Source: SAR324 cluster bacterium
Lineage (GTDB): Bacteria > SAR324 > JACQKK01
Reading direction: 5' to 3'
DNA: 39,431 nucleotides
Assembly (NCBI GenBank): GCA_022574555.1
Contig: JACZRV010000023.1
Location: 1-39,431, forward strand
In this document: positions 16,155 to 24,526 of the stretch, in pieces
Layout: every line of letters begins with the position of its first letter
Position numbering within the stretch: position 1 is the stretch's first letter
Position numbers and translations under genes: made by a program
The notes under the pieces: generated by a model
Told to the model about the DNA's origin: nothing
Databases searched by the model: none
Seen by the model: the letters and a program-made list of their open reading frames with translations, nothing else

Positions 16155-16892
16155 TCATTGGGCCAATCGCCACAACATGAAGTATTCCTGGTTGCCGCTC
16201 TTCTTGCCGGTGATGGGCGATGGCATGGAACCGAGGGGTGACAAGCCGAGTCCGTCTGCCACCTCACCGACTTGGGTCAGCACGGATTCATGCACCGCGG
16301 GATCGATGACCCGGCCCCCGCGTTTCACCTGATCCCTTCCCGCCTCGAATTGGGGTTTGACGAGGGCCAGCAAGTGGCCCTTGGGCTTCAGAAAGGCCAC
16401 CGCGTGCCGCAATACCAGCCGTAGGGAAATGAACGAGACATCCATCACCGCGAGGTCGCAAGAGCAACCCAGGGTATCGGGATCGAGATACCGGATATTG
16501 GTGCGTTCAAGTACCGTCACGCGCGGATCGTTGCGCAATTTCCAGGCAAGCTGGCCGTAACCGACGTCCACGGCAAACACGTGGCCCGCGCCGTGCCTCA
16601 AAAGGCAATCCGTGAAGCCCCCTGTCGACGCCCCGATATCGATAGCCGTCCAACCGGTTGGGACGAGTCCAAACGTCCTCAGGGCCGCTTCCATTTTCAC
16701 GCCACCCCGGCTGACATAAGGGTGGCCGGGGCGTTCAACCTCGATTTGCGCATCGCCTTCCACCCGGCTACCCGCTTTAGGCGCGGGTTGGCCCCCGACA
16801 TTCACCTTGCCCGCAAGTATCAGGGCCCTGGCTCGCTCCCGGGTGGTTGCCAGCCCTCGCTCGACGAGCAACTTATCCAAACGCTCCTTCAT
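16155..16892 (-). CDS. tlyA: TlyA-family rRNA 2'-O-methyltransferase
   Basis: The 245-residue protein joins an N-terminal S4 RNA-binding domain (MKERLDKLLVERGLATTRER, LILAGKVNVGG, residues 1-60) to an FtsJ-like Rossmann methyltransferase. The latter carries RGGVKMEAALRTFG, AIDIGASTGGFTDCLL (SAM loop), FAVDVGYGQLAWKL, VMDVSFISLRLVL and LLALVKPQFEAGR. In mycobacteria TlyA methylates 16S and 23S rRNA and its loss gives capreomycin resistance. The old name haemolysin is misleading. The length is normal. It follows ilvE on the same strand, 257 bases away. Confidence 0.95.
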   Translation of the reverse strand: MKERLDKLLVERGLATTRERARALILAGKVNVGGQPAPKAGSRVEGDAQIEVERPGHPYVSRGGVKMEAALRTFGLVPTGWTAIDIGASTGGFTDCLLRHGAGHVFAVDVGYGQLAWKLRNDPRVTVLERTNIRYLDPDTLGCSCDLAVMDVSFISLRLVLRHAVAFLKPKGHLLALVKPQFEAGRDQVKRGGRVIDPAVHESVLTQVGEVADGLGLSPLGSMPSPITGKKSGNQEYFMLWRLAQ

Positions 16893-16950
16893 TTTCCCGG
16901 CGAGGTCATGCCGTTTTGGGGCGGCGTTTTATCTCCCCGACGCGCGCCAC

Positions 16951-16980
16951 GGGGATGACACAGAAGATCTGTGATGCCCC
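16951..16980. other. Imperfect hairpin upstream of tlyA
   Basis: CACAGA/TCTGTG closes a short loop, with GGGG and CCCC pairing outside it, between ilvE and the tlyA start. No T-tract follows on the minus strand, so a terminator role for ilvE is not supported. It could be an operator or a leader structure; nothing more can be said. Confidence 0.3.
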
Positions 16981-17149
16981 GTCGAAAGCAGGTAAGGGGC
17001 GCGAAAATTTTCCTGCCGCGCGATCGAGAGATTGATTGTTTGTCTGCGAACCCGGGCCGAATTTAGATCGCGATCCACCGGGCGAAATCCCGGAGGGGTA
17101 CCGGCACAAAGGTGAAGAATGTGGGGACACTATCTGGATCACCCGGCCG

Positions 17150-18247
17150 CTAGCTGGCGGCGGAAACGAGTTCGCTTATTTGCACCAACATGTTCCACCC
17201 GTGCCGGTCTGCTATCTCCCCCGTCTGGATGGCCGTGATCTCCTCATACAGACGCCGGGTAAGCTCGCCCATCCGATTCTCGTTCACGGTCAGGGTCTCG
17301 CCTCGAAAGGATATCCGTCCCACGGGCGCAATTACCGCCGCCGTTCCTGCTCCAAAGGATTCAAGCAGATCGGACCGCCTCCCCGCTTGCATCACTTCGT
17401 CGATGGAAATGCGACGCTCGGCGACGGGAACACCGAAATCACGCAACAGGACTAAAACGCTGTCTCGTGTCACTCCAGGCAGGATGGTTCCCCGCAACTC
17501 CGGTGTGATCACCTCGTCACGGAAGCGGAAGAAGATGTTCATCTGCCCCACCTCTTCCACGTAGCGGTGCTCAGCACCATCCAGCCACAGCACCTGATCG
17601 AATCCTTCCCGTCGTGCCAAATCGCCGGGAAGCAGGCTCGCGGCATAATTGCCGGCGGTCTTGGCAGATCCGGTGCCGCCCGGTGCGGAGCGCGCGTAGC
17701 GCTCGTCTACCTTGAGGGCGATGGCTGCCATATTGTCCTCGTAATAAGTGCGCACCGGCGACGTCATCATCAGGAATCGAAAGGTGGCCGAGGGCCGAAC
17801 TTCCAGGTGGCTCTCCGTCCCAAAAATGATGGGCCGAATGTACAGAGCCTGCCCCCGTTTTGCCGGAATCCAGGCATGATCGATCTCGATCAGAAGGCGG
17901 ATGGCCTCGTAGAAAATCTCATCGTCGATCATGGGGATGCATAGCCGCTCGCAGGATGCGCGCAGCCTTTGGATGTTCTTGTCCGGGCGGAATACCCGCA
18001 CCGTGCCGTCGGCACCCCGGAAGGCCTTCAGTCCCTCGAACACGGTCTGGCCGTAATGGAGCGTCGCAACGCCCGGCGCGAGTCCGATGTCGCCGTAGGG
18101 CAGGATTTCCGGTTGGCGCCATTGCCCGCCGGTATAGACCATGCTGAACATGTGGTCCGAAAAGACGTTGCCGAACCCCAATTGATTAAAATCCACGCCT
18201 GGCCGGCGGCTCTCGGCAATCCGGTCGATGGTCAGGGTTTCCAGCAT
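17150..18247 (-). CDS. ilvE: Branched-chain amino acid aminotransferase (type II)
   Basis: This 365-residue fold-type IV PLP enzyme catalyses the last step of Val, Leu and Ile synthesis. The markers are MVYTGGQWRQPEILPYGDI, PGVATLHYGQTVFEGLKAFR, the expected PLP lysine in GTGSAKTAGNYAASLLPG, and DEVMQAGRRSDLLESFGAGT with AAVIAPV. I chose the ATG at 18247 because GGGAG lies eight bases upstream. The open frame reaches 18310, but the extra 21 residues are not family-like. The sequence matches the long class (BCAT2-like) rather than the shorter enterobacterial IlvE. mltD lies upstream on the same strand, 138 bases away. Confidence 0.95.
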   Translation of the reverse strand: MLETLTIDRIAESRRPGVDFNQLGFGNVFSDHMFSMVYTGGQWRQPEILPYGDIGLAPGVATLHYGQTVFEGLKAFRGADGTVRVFRPDKNIQRLRASCERLCIPMIDDEIFYEAIRLLIEIDHAWIPAKRGQALYIRPIIFGTESHLEVRPSATFRFLMMTSPVRTYYEDNMAAIALKVDERYARSAPGGTGSAKTAGNYAASLLPGDLARREGFDQVLWLDGAEHRYVEEVGQMNIFFRFRDEVITPELRGTILPGVTRDSVLVLLRDFGVPVAERRISIDEVMQAGRRSDLLESFGAGTAAVIAPVGRISFRGETLTVNENRMGELTRRLYEEITAIQTGEIADRHGWNMLVQISELVSAAS

Positions 18248-18385
18248 CGAGGCAACTCCCATGGGAATTCGGGCAGGCAGACGAACCTGCGCCACCCTGC
18301 GAAATCCCATTATCGTGGAGATACGTGGCGGGGTCTGTCAAGCGAATTTGTGCCCATCCGCTCCCTCGGCGGGCAACCGGGAAAA

Positions 18386-19510
18386 TTAGAGAGGGATGAT
18401 GACGAATCGCCCGGGTTTGAGATCCTTATTGGAATCGAGTCCGTTTACTTTCAGGATCGCGTTCGGACTGGCGCGGAAGCGGCTGGCAAGTCTTTGCAGG
18501 GTGTCCTTGGCCGTCACGCGATACAGCAGGAGATCCCTATTGGGGTCCGCCAGCTCGTCCGCGAGGAGCTCGTGCAGACTGGGGGGAACGCGCAGCAGGA
18601 AAGGGTGTTTGCCCGGTGGTGTGATTCCAGCCACGAGGCCTGGGTTAAGGTCCAGCAAAATTTCGTGACTGGTGCCCAGATGCCGGGCGATCTCACGTAG
18701 CGATAATCCCGAGTCCACCTTTAGCTGATCGAACACCAGTTCGGGCATGAATTCGATCCCGTGGAATCCCCAGGCTTCCGGGTTTTTTGCGATCAGCAAG
18801 GCACCCAGGAAGGCGGGCACGTAGTTCCACGTCTCCTCCGGAAGATCGAGGGACCAGAAGTCGGTAGGCAGACCCGCCTTTTGGTTGGCACGTTTCGCCC
18901 AATAGATGGTGCCCTCTCCCGAATTGTAGGCAGCCAGAGCCAAGTCCCAGTCCTCGAACCGGTCGTAGAGGTGGGCCAGATATTTCGCTGCGGCGCGGGC
19001 GCTATGGATGGGGTCACGCTTTTGATCGAACCAGCGGCTGACCTTCAGGTCATAGCGCCGCCCGGTTTCTTCAATAAATTGCCATATGCCCACCGCATTT
19101 GCGGAGGAGACGGCATGTTCGATAAATCCACTTTCGATGAGGGGCAGATACGCCAACTCTTCCGGTAGGCTCGCTTCCCGAAAAATCCTTTTGAAAGAAT
19201 GTAGATACCGGGTCGATCGGGCCAATCCTTCTTCAAGCCCCCGGCGCCGATTGACCCGGTAATACTGGATATAGTCCATTACCCGTTCGATTCCACGGGG
19301 GGGCAGACGGTCGCGCAAAGCGCCCAGCGCAAATGGGTTTCCGGACTGGGACGAAAGAACCTCCGGATTTTTCAGCATTTGGGGCGGGTGGTCACCACCA
19401 GCGACGATCAGCAAGAACATCACCAATAGACCGCTTAAGGCCAGCCACTGAACGATCGGTATTCCGATCTGGCTCCAGGCGCTGTGATGTTCTATGTTGC
19501 TTTGCGGCAC
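18386..19510 (-). CDS. mltD: Membrane-bound lytic murein transglycosylase, MltD-like with LysM
   Basis: The 374-residue protein has one N-terminal membrane segment (about 20-38) and a goose-lysozyme-like SLT domain with catalytic Glu126 in YLPLIESGF, then AVGIWQFIEETG and LALAAYNSGEG. The C-terminal LysM is about 318-374 (YRVTAKDTLQRLASRF, GRFVIIPL), with a degenerate LysM-like stretch near 258-300. It cleaves peptidoglycan with anhydro-muramic product formation in the periplasm. The start is GTG, supported by GGGAGGA six bases upstream. No lipobox is seen, so it is anchored by the helix and not by lipid. Confidence 0.92.
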   Translation of the reverse strand: MPQSNIEHHSAWSQIGIPIVQWLALSGLLVMFLLIVAGGDHPPQMLKNPEVLSSQSGNPFALGALRDRLPPRGIERVMDYIQYYRVNRRRGLEEGLARSTRYLHSFKRIFREASLPEELAYLPLIESGFIEHAVSSANAVGIWQFIEETGRRYDLKVSRWFDQKRDPIHSARAAAKYLAHLYDRFEDWDLALAAYNSGEGTIYWAKRANQKAGLPTDFWSLDLPEETWNYVPAFLGALLIAKNPEAWGFHGIEFMPELVFDQLKVDSGLSLREIARHLGTSHEILLDLNPGLVAGITPPGKHPFLLRVPPSLHELLADELADPNRDLLLYRVTAKDTLQRLASRFRASPNAILKVNGLDSNKDLKPGRFVIIPL

Positions 19511-19599
19511 GGTAGTCCTCCCTTGGTCTGAGCGACCACTACGCGTCGGTTTGGCGAGTGATTGCGGAATTGCCCATCCCTTAGGGGATGTGGCGTGTG

Positions 19600-19638
19600 T
19601 TTGTCAATAGGGATGTATTTGTCAATAGGGAATAGGGA
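19600..19638 (+). repeat. Short direct repeats with AATAGGGA
   Basis: TTTGTCAATAGGGA occurs at 19600-19613 and again at 19618-19631, and a third AATAGGGA overlaps at 19631-19638. They lie in the 250-base gap between amrS and mltD. Similar AATAGGGAC motifs border REP-associated transposases in other genomes, from memory. No transposase is here. Confidence 0.5.
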
Positions 19639-19761
19639 CGGCACAAGGGTACCCATGCCATGGAGTCCCGCAGTTTTGATATTTTGATAAGACGGCATCC
19701 ATGCGAGTTTCGTTCCCTGGAACGTTATTGCGGGGATGGGCTCTTCGCCATACCGCCCCGT

Positions 19762-20859
19762 TCAAGCAGATCGTTGCAGGCCGGTATGAGAAATCGTTTG
19801 GGGGGTGTGCCATAGACCCGGAACAGGAGCCTCACATCGCGAACAGCGGCCCTCTTGCAACTCGTATCGACGAATACGGTAACCCGTCCGCTCCACCAGC
19901 AACGCGCCACAGCCGGGGCAATAGGTGTTTTCCAGGTTACCCACCCGACCGGGTAGATTGCCCGCATAGACGAACCGCAAGCCCGCGGTTCTGCCGAATT
20001 GGTGTGCCCGTAGAAGCAAAGAGCGGGATGTGGCTGCGGTGTCCCGCATGTTGTAGTCCGGATGAAACGCGGTGATGTGCCAGGGTATATCCGGCGAAAG
20101 CTCGGCGATGAAGCCGGCGATCCCACGAAGTTCCTCGTCTCCGTCGTTGAAGCCCGGTACAATTAGAGTTACCAATTCCAGCCACAGCCCGGCGCGATGG
20201 ACCCGATCGATGCCGTCCAATACGTTTTGCAGCGTGCCGCCCAATTTTCGATAGCGCTTGTCGTCGAAACCCTTGAGGTCGATTTTGTAGAGATCCACCC
20301 AGGGCTTGATGTACTCGATCACCTCCGGCGTGCTGTTGCCGTTGGAAACGTACGACGTGATAAATCCCTCCGCCTTACCGGGCCGAAACACCTCCATGGC
20401 CCATTCGCTGGTAATCAGGGGTTCGTTGTAGGTACTCGTCAGCACCAGGGCGTCGTTGCGCCGGGCGTGGAGGAGAATATCCCCCGGCTCCAGGGCTACG
20501 ATCGAACTCTCGGCCGCAGGATCTCTCAGGGCCTGGCTGGTGACCCAGTTCTGGCAGTAGCCGCAGTGGAAATCGCACCCCAGCATCCCGAATGAGAGGG
20601 CCCGGCTGCCAGGGTAGGCATGAAAGAATGGCTTTTTCTCGATGGGGTCTAATTGCAAACCCGAAACGTAGCCGCGCGGTCCGTACAGGCGGCCGTCACG
20701 ATTGAAGCGCACCTTGCAAATCCCGGATCGGCCCGGAGGAATGAGACAGCGATGGCCGCAGGCCACACAACGCACCCGATCTCGACCTTCGTCCACCGAA
20801 AGTTCCATCGCGGCCGCATAGCTGGTGAGGAGTTCCTGCATCGAGGTTGCCGCTTTCAT
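19762..20859 (-). CDS. amrS: AmmeMemoRadiSam-system radical SAM enzyme
   Basis: This 365-residue PflA-like radical SAM protein has the cluster motif GCDFHCGYC (Cys95, Cys99 and Cys102). It is preceded by a Cys-rich CVACGHRC and GICKVRFNRDGRLYGP, and followed by ALVLTSTYNEPLITSEWAME, VDLYKIDLKGF, and PGFNDGDEELRGIA with WHITAFHPDYNM. A second Cys pair near the end (YCPGCGALL, GRCSRCEAP) could bind a metal. The name comes from its link with AMMECR1 and Memo proteins, neither of which is in the window. The substrate is not established. AAGGAG precedes the ATG. It lies downstream of the HtrA gene on the same strand. Confidence 0.9.
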   Translation of the reverse strand: MKAATSMQELLTSYAAAMELSVDEGRDRVRCVACGHRCLIPPGRSGICKVRFNRDGRLYGPRGYVSGLQLDPIEKKPFFHAYPGSRALSFGMLGCDFHCGYCQNWVTSQALRDPAAESSIVALEPGDILLHARRNDALVLTSTYNEPLITSEWAMEVFRPGKAEGFITSYVSNGNSTPEVIEYIKPWVDLYKIDLKGFDDKRYRKLGGTLQNVLDGIDRVHRAGLWLELVTLIVPGFNDGDEELRGIAGFIAELSPDIPWHITAFHPDYNMRDTAATSRSLLLRAHQFGRTAGLRFVYAGNLPGRVGNLENTYCPGCGALLVERTGYRIRRYELQEGRCSRCEAPVPGLWHTPQTISHTGLQRSA

Positions 20860-20985
20860 GGATGCTCCTTACGGGTATTGCTGCCCTCGGGCCTGTTCTG
20901 GATGGGACCTATCCCGAGCGGGCACCTACTCGGCGAGGTCTTCTGGAAAGCGACCAGCCGCCGGAATCCATAATATCCGGACACT

Positions 20986-22110
20986 CTAATTCGCCTCCCC
21001 GAGCTTGACCCGAATCGTGCGCTGTTTGTTCTGGCGTACGGTTTCGACGGACACCACGTCTCCAGACCGGTAACTTTCCAGTATATTGAGAAAGTCGTTG
21101 CTGTCGTCGACGGACTCACCGTCGATGGCCACGATCACGTCGCCGAGCGCGATGCGCCCTTCGAAATCGCGGCGTAAGCCGATCATGCCCGCCGCGTCAG
21201 CACCACCGCCCCGCTGCACCGACTGGACGATCACGCCGCGAACGCCGAAACGCGCGGCAACCTGGTCATCGATGATCGCGATTCCCAATACGGGCCGTAT
21301 GATTCGGCCGTATTGGATCAACTGGGGCACCACCTTACGGATGATATTCACCGGAACCGCGAAGCCGATCCCCGCGCTGCCGCCCCCTGGCCCGATGATG
21401 GCGGTATTCATCCCCACCAATCGCCCCAAGGAGTCCAGCAGGGGGCCACCGGAATTGCCCGGGTTGATGGCGGCGTCGGTTTGAATCACCCCCTGGATCG
21501 TTCGGCCGTTAGGCGCGTCGATCTCCCGCCCCAGGGCACTCACGATACCCGTGGTCAGGGTCGAGTCGAGACCGAACGGATTGCCGATGGCCAGCACCTT
21601 GCGCCCGACCTCCAGGCCTTCGGAATCCCCAACAGGCAACGGTTTCAGTAATTCCGCGGGTGCTTCGATCTTCAGGACGGCTATATCCTTGGAGCGGGCG
21701 ATGCCGACCAGGGTGGCCGGCCACGATGATTGATCGTACAAGCCCACCACCACACTGCTGGCCCCCTCGATCACGTGGGCATTGGTGACGATATAGCCCT
21801 GCTCGCTCCAAATGAAACCGCTGCCCGAACCACGGGGAATTTCGAAAACGTTGAGGGTCAACCAATCCCGTCGCCGCTGATTATTCGTGATGTTGACGGT
21901 GGAGCGGTGCGCCGACTTGAATATGGCGACGTTGTTCGCCTCGTCGGTGGAGGTGATCTGTGGGATGACCGCCGGCAAAGTGGAAGGCGGCGCGGGCAAT
22001 GGATCGCGATATTCCTGCTCGCACCCAAACGCCACCAAACCCAGGAGGAGGGCCGGCCAGGTCCTGAATACTAATGGCGTAAATCGGTATGGTCGGCTAA
22101 AGGAATTCAT
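20986..22110 (-). CDS. htrA: HtrA/DegP-like serine protease with one PDZ domain, probable lipoprotein
   Basis: From the ATG at 22110 the 374-residue chain has a signal ending LGLVAFGC (Cys30), so it may be lipid-anchored, although AFG is an imperfect lipobox. The trypsin-like domain has the triad His112 (VTNAHV), Asp142 (SKDIAVLKI) and Ser220 (PGNSGGPLL), and GNPFGLDSTLTTGIVSALGR. One PDZ domain fills the C-terminus (GIAIIDDQVAARFGVRGVIV, LGDVIVAIDGESVDDSND). One PDZ resembles DegS more than DegP. Envelope protein quality control is inferred. The open frame extends to 22182 without family sequence. Confidence 0.92.
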   Translation of the reverse strand: MNSFSRPYRFTPLVFRTWPALLLGLVAFGCEQEYRDPLPAPPSTLPAVIPQITSTDEANNVAIFKSAHRSTVNITNNQRRRDWLTLNVFEIPRGSGSGFIWSEQGYIVTNAHVIEGASSVVVGLYDQSSWPATLVGIARSKDIAVLKIEAPAELLKPLPVGDSEGLEVGRKVLAIGNPFGLDSTLTTGIVSALGREIDAPNGRTIQGVIQTDAAINPGNSGGPLLDSLGRLVGMNTAIIGPGGGSAGIGFAVPVNIIRKVVPQLIQYGRIIRPVLGIAIIDDQVAARFGVRGVIVQSVQRGGGADAAGMIGLRRDFEGRIALGDVIVAIDGESVDDSNDFLNILESYRSGDVVSVETVRQNKQRTIRVKLGEAN

Positions 22111-22283
22111 CGTCGACTGCCCGCCTGGGGTTGCCTCCCGCATACTGCGCGGTCCGTTCAGGGTAGACGAATCCCCCGCCATGTCAATTCGCTATCCGCC
22201 GTGCTCGGGATCGGCCCACCCCAATTCCACGCTGCCCGGCATCAACCGAAACAGCGGGCGCGCACAGCGAAAGCGATGGAAGA

Positions 22284-22336
22284 CGCGCAGGTCCCGGACC
22301 TCAGGGGGAAGGGGGGTTCGGCCCGGGACTCGCGCG
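22284..22336. repeat. Hairpin element A with conserved G-rich loop
   Basis: The arms at 22285-22297 (GCGCAGGTCCCGG) and 22323-22335 pair over 12 of 13 positions, including a G-T wobble, and one more pair closes the base. The loop (22298-22322) contains AGGGGGAAGGGGGG then TTCGG. It lies between htrA and hemF. It shares its loop, but not its stem sequence, with element B at 22440-22494. Confidence 0.75.
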
Positions 22337-22439
22337 CTTACATTCACTAGAAACAGTTACACTGGAAATTGTCCCCTGGCGGCCGCTTCCGGCCCTGCGC
22401 TTCGATGTTTGCCGCTGGTGGAATATCCGCGGAAAAAAC

Positions 22440-22494
22440 CGTGTAGGCCCTGGGTCTTTAGGGGGAAGGGGGGATCGGACCCAAGACCTACACG
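22440..22494. repeat. Hairpin element B with conserved G-rich loop; possible hemF terminator
   Basis: The arms at 22440-22455 (CGTGTAGGCCCTGGGT) and 22479-22494 pair over 14 of 16 positions, extended by one or two pairs. The loop carries AGGGGGAAGGGGGG and ATCGG. Read on the minus strand, the direction of hemF, the stem is followed by GGTTTTTTCC. On the plus strand TTTT follows. It could serve as a bidirectional terminator. Confidence 0.75.
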
Positions 22495-22690
22495 TTTTCG
22501 ATTACGGGTACTATATCGATGATCGTCTGAAGATTCGTTTTCTCCATGAACTTACCCATATTATCTCAGAACAATCGGAGGGCCGTCAACGGATATTTTA
22601 TCTGAATTGTGGAACTTACGACCCGGTGCGCGCTTTATCTGCTGATCCGGCCAGCCGCGCCGGGCACGCTGTCTGGAAATTCGCGACCGG

Positions 22691-23614
22691 TCAGTTCCCC
22701 AGGTTCACCCAATCCCGGGGTTGAAGAAATGCCCGTGTGAGCCTCTCTTCGGGGCTGCCCGGTTCGGGCTGCCAATTGTACCGCCAGGCGACTTGGGGCG
22801 GTAACGAGACCAGGATCGACTCGATCCGTCCGCCTGATTGCAAACCGAAGAGGGTGCCCTGGTCGTAGAGCAGGTTGAATTCCACATAGCGCCCACGCCG
22901 GTAGCATTGAAACGATCTTTCCCGCTCGCCGTAGGAAATGTCACGCCGCCGGTCCACAATGGGGCGGTAGGCGTCGAGAAACGCCTCTCCCAACGCCAGA
23001 ATAAAATCCCGGCAACGCTCCCGGTCGTCCTTGAGGTAGTTGAAGAAAATACCACCGATGCCACGGGCCTCGGCTCGGTGCTTGAGATAGAAGTACTCGT
23101 CGCAGGCCGGTTTGAAACGCGCGTAGTACGACGGATCGAACCGGTCGCAGCAGTCGCGGATGGCCCGGTGGAAGTGGACGCAATCCTCGTGTACCGGGTA
23201 GTAGGGCGTCAAATCCATCCCGCCGCCAAACCAGAACACCGGACCCACCTCGAAGTAGCGCACGTTGAAGTGCACCGTGGGAATATGGGGATTGAGTGGG
23301 TGGATAATCGCCGATACTCCGGTGGCGAAATAGGGACTGTCCTCCAACTCCGGATACGACTCCAACACGACGTGAGGAATGGCGGTGCCGTTGATCCCGG
23401 AATAGAGCACACCACCCTTTTCGATAATCTCACCCTGTTCGAGCAAACGGGTGACGCCCCCGCCGCCCTCCGCGCGGCTCCATGAGTCGTGGGCGAAAGG
23501 GCTTCCGTCTATCTCCGCGAGTGCCTCGCAGATCCGATCCTGCATATTGCGCAGATCGCGTGCCAGCTGGCGCCCGAATGGGGACGCCGTAATTTCTGTA
23601 TCGTCGTCAGACAT
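22691..23614 (-). CDS. hemF: Oxygen-dependent coproporphyrinogen III oxidase
   Basis: This 307-residue enzyme converts coproporphyrinogen III to protoporphyrinogen IX with O2 in haem synthesis. The signatures in order are WSRAEGGGGVTRLLEQGEII, FNVRYFEVGPVFWFGGG, MDLTPYYPVHEDCVHFHRAI, ARGIGGIFFNYL, and GRYVEFNLLYDQGTLFGLQS with GGRIESILVSLPP. The ATG at 23614 gives the usual length (E. coli HemF is 299). An upstream in-frame ATG at 23674 adds 20 unlikely residues. Its presence means the cell uses oxygen in haem synthesis. The 507-base gap downstream holds two hairpins. Confidence 0.97.
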   Translation of the reverse strand: MSDDDTEITASPFGRQLARDLRNMQDRICEALAEIDGSPFAHDSWSRAEGGGGVTRLLEQGEIIEKGGVLYSGINGTAIPHVVLESYPELEDSPYFATGVSAIIHPLNPHIPTVHFNVRYFEVGPVFWFGGGMDLTPYYPVHEDCVHFHRAIRDCCDRFDPSYYARFKPACDEYFYLKHRAEARGIGGIFFNYLKDDRERCRDFILALGEAFLDAYRPIVDRRRDISYGERERSFQCYRRGRYVEFNLLYDQGTLFGLQSGGRIESILVSLPPQVAWRYNWQPEPGSPEERLTRAFLQPRDWVNLGN

Positions 23615-23911
23615 CGCCGATCTTGATGCGCCTGCTGCTGGGTTGCGATTCGAGTAAGATGGTTTTTGAACCATCGCCGGTATTCAGTCCGGGACAACAG
23701 CCGCGATTCGGCCCTTCCATCGATCAATAATGCCTCGGCATACGTTGTCAATCGGACACGATTTTTATAGCATCACTTCATTGGTTTTGCTCAAATGGGT
23801 ATGCCCGCGTCGCGGCGGATGGGGTACACTACGAATTTGGCAAGGTGGATTTGAATTTCTTGGCCCGGCCGATGGCGGACCGGACAGAGAGACGCTCACC
23901 GGAGACGGACG

Positions 23912-24493
23912 ATGCAACCGATTTGGGCTATGTTTCTCGCCGGGCTCGCATTTTTTATCATTCTGCATCTGAGAAACCGAAAACGCCGGACACCGCCGCA
24001 GAAGGTTTACGCCCGGCGGATTTCCGGCTCTCATATCGAGGTCCACATTCATCCGAAGATGTCGCTGGCCTGTGTGATGGATTACGGGTCGCAATTCGGT
24101 AAGGGGTTTCGCCGCAAAGAAGGCCCAAATTTGCCCCACGACAGTCTTTGCCGCTGCCGGTCGGTGACATTCTCCTTCACGAGCACCGAGGTCTTCAATG
24201 GGGCGTTACGCCGGGAGATACCCCTGAGTAGCTCGATCCCCGATTTACCTATTGATCAGGCCCAGCAGCTGATCGAGCGCTTACGGGAGTTGGGCGCGGC
24301 CGCTCCTCCTGCTGACGGTGACGCATACGTTGAGAGCGTGAGCCTGGACCTCTTTTCGTCCCAGTATCGCGACTCCATCCATGATTTCCTATTGGCGCGA
24401 CACGAATTCCTGCGCGAGCAAGGCGCCACTCTCGCCGAATCACAAGCCGAGCGAAACGGTAACCTGGCGGAACAGAAATCAGCCGATTCATAA
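23912..24493 (+). CDS. Membrane-anchored protein of unknown function upstream of PBP1A
   Basis: The 193-residue protein has one N-terminal membrane segment (residues 4-20) followed by RNRKRR, so the chain after it is probably cytoplasmic. Cysteines 54, 80 and 82 (CRC) stand out, and the C-terminus is helical and Gln/Glu-rich. GGAGA precedes the ATG. I recognise no family. It lies 33 bases before the PBP1A gene on the same strand, so the two are probably co-transcribed and a part in cell-wall synthesis is possible, by position only. Confidence 0.7.
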   Translation: MQPIWAMFLAGLAFFIILHLRNRKRRTPPQKVYARRISGSHIEVHIHPKMSLACVMDYGSQFGKGFRRKEGPNLPHDSLCRCRSVTFSFTSTEVFNGALRREIPLSSSIPDLPIDQAQQLIERLRELGAAAPPADGDAYVESVSLDLFSSQYRDSIHDFLLARHEFLREQGATLAESQAERNGNLAEQKSADS

Positions 24494-24526
24494 CCCGTCT
24501 AACCCCCAGAGAAAAAGATAGAATCC

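Noticed and set aside
22478..22500. Plus-strand terminator for an unseen gene
   Set aside because: TTTT follows hairpin B on the plus strand, but no plus-strand gene ends near it; the minus-strand hemF is the better user.
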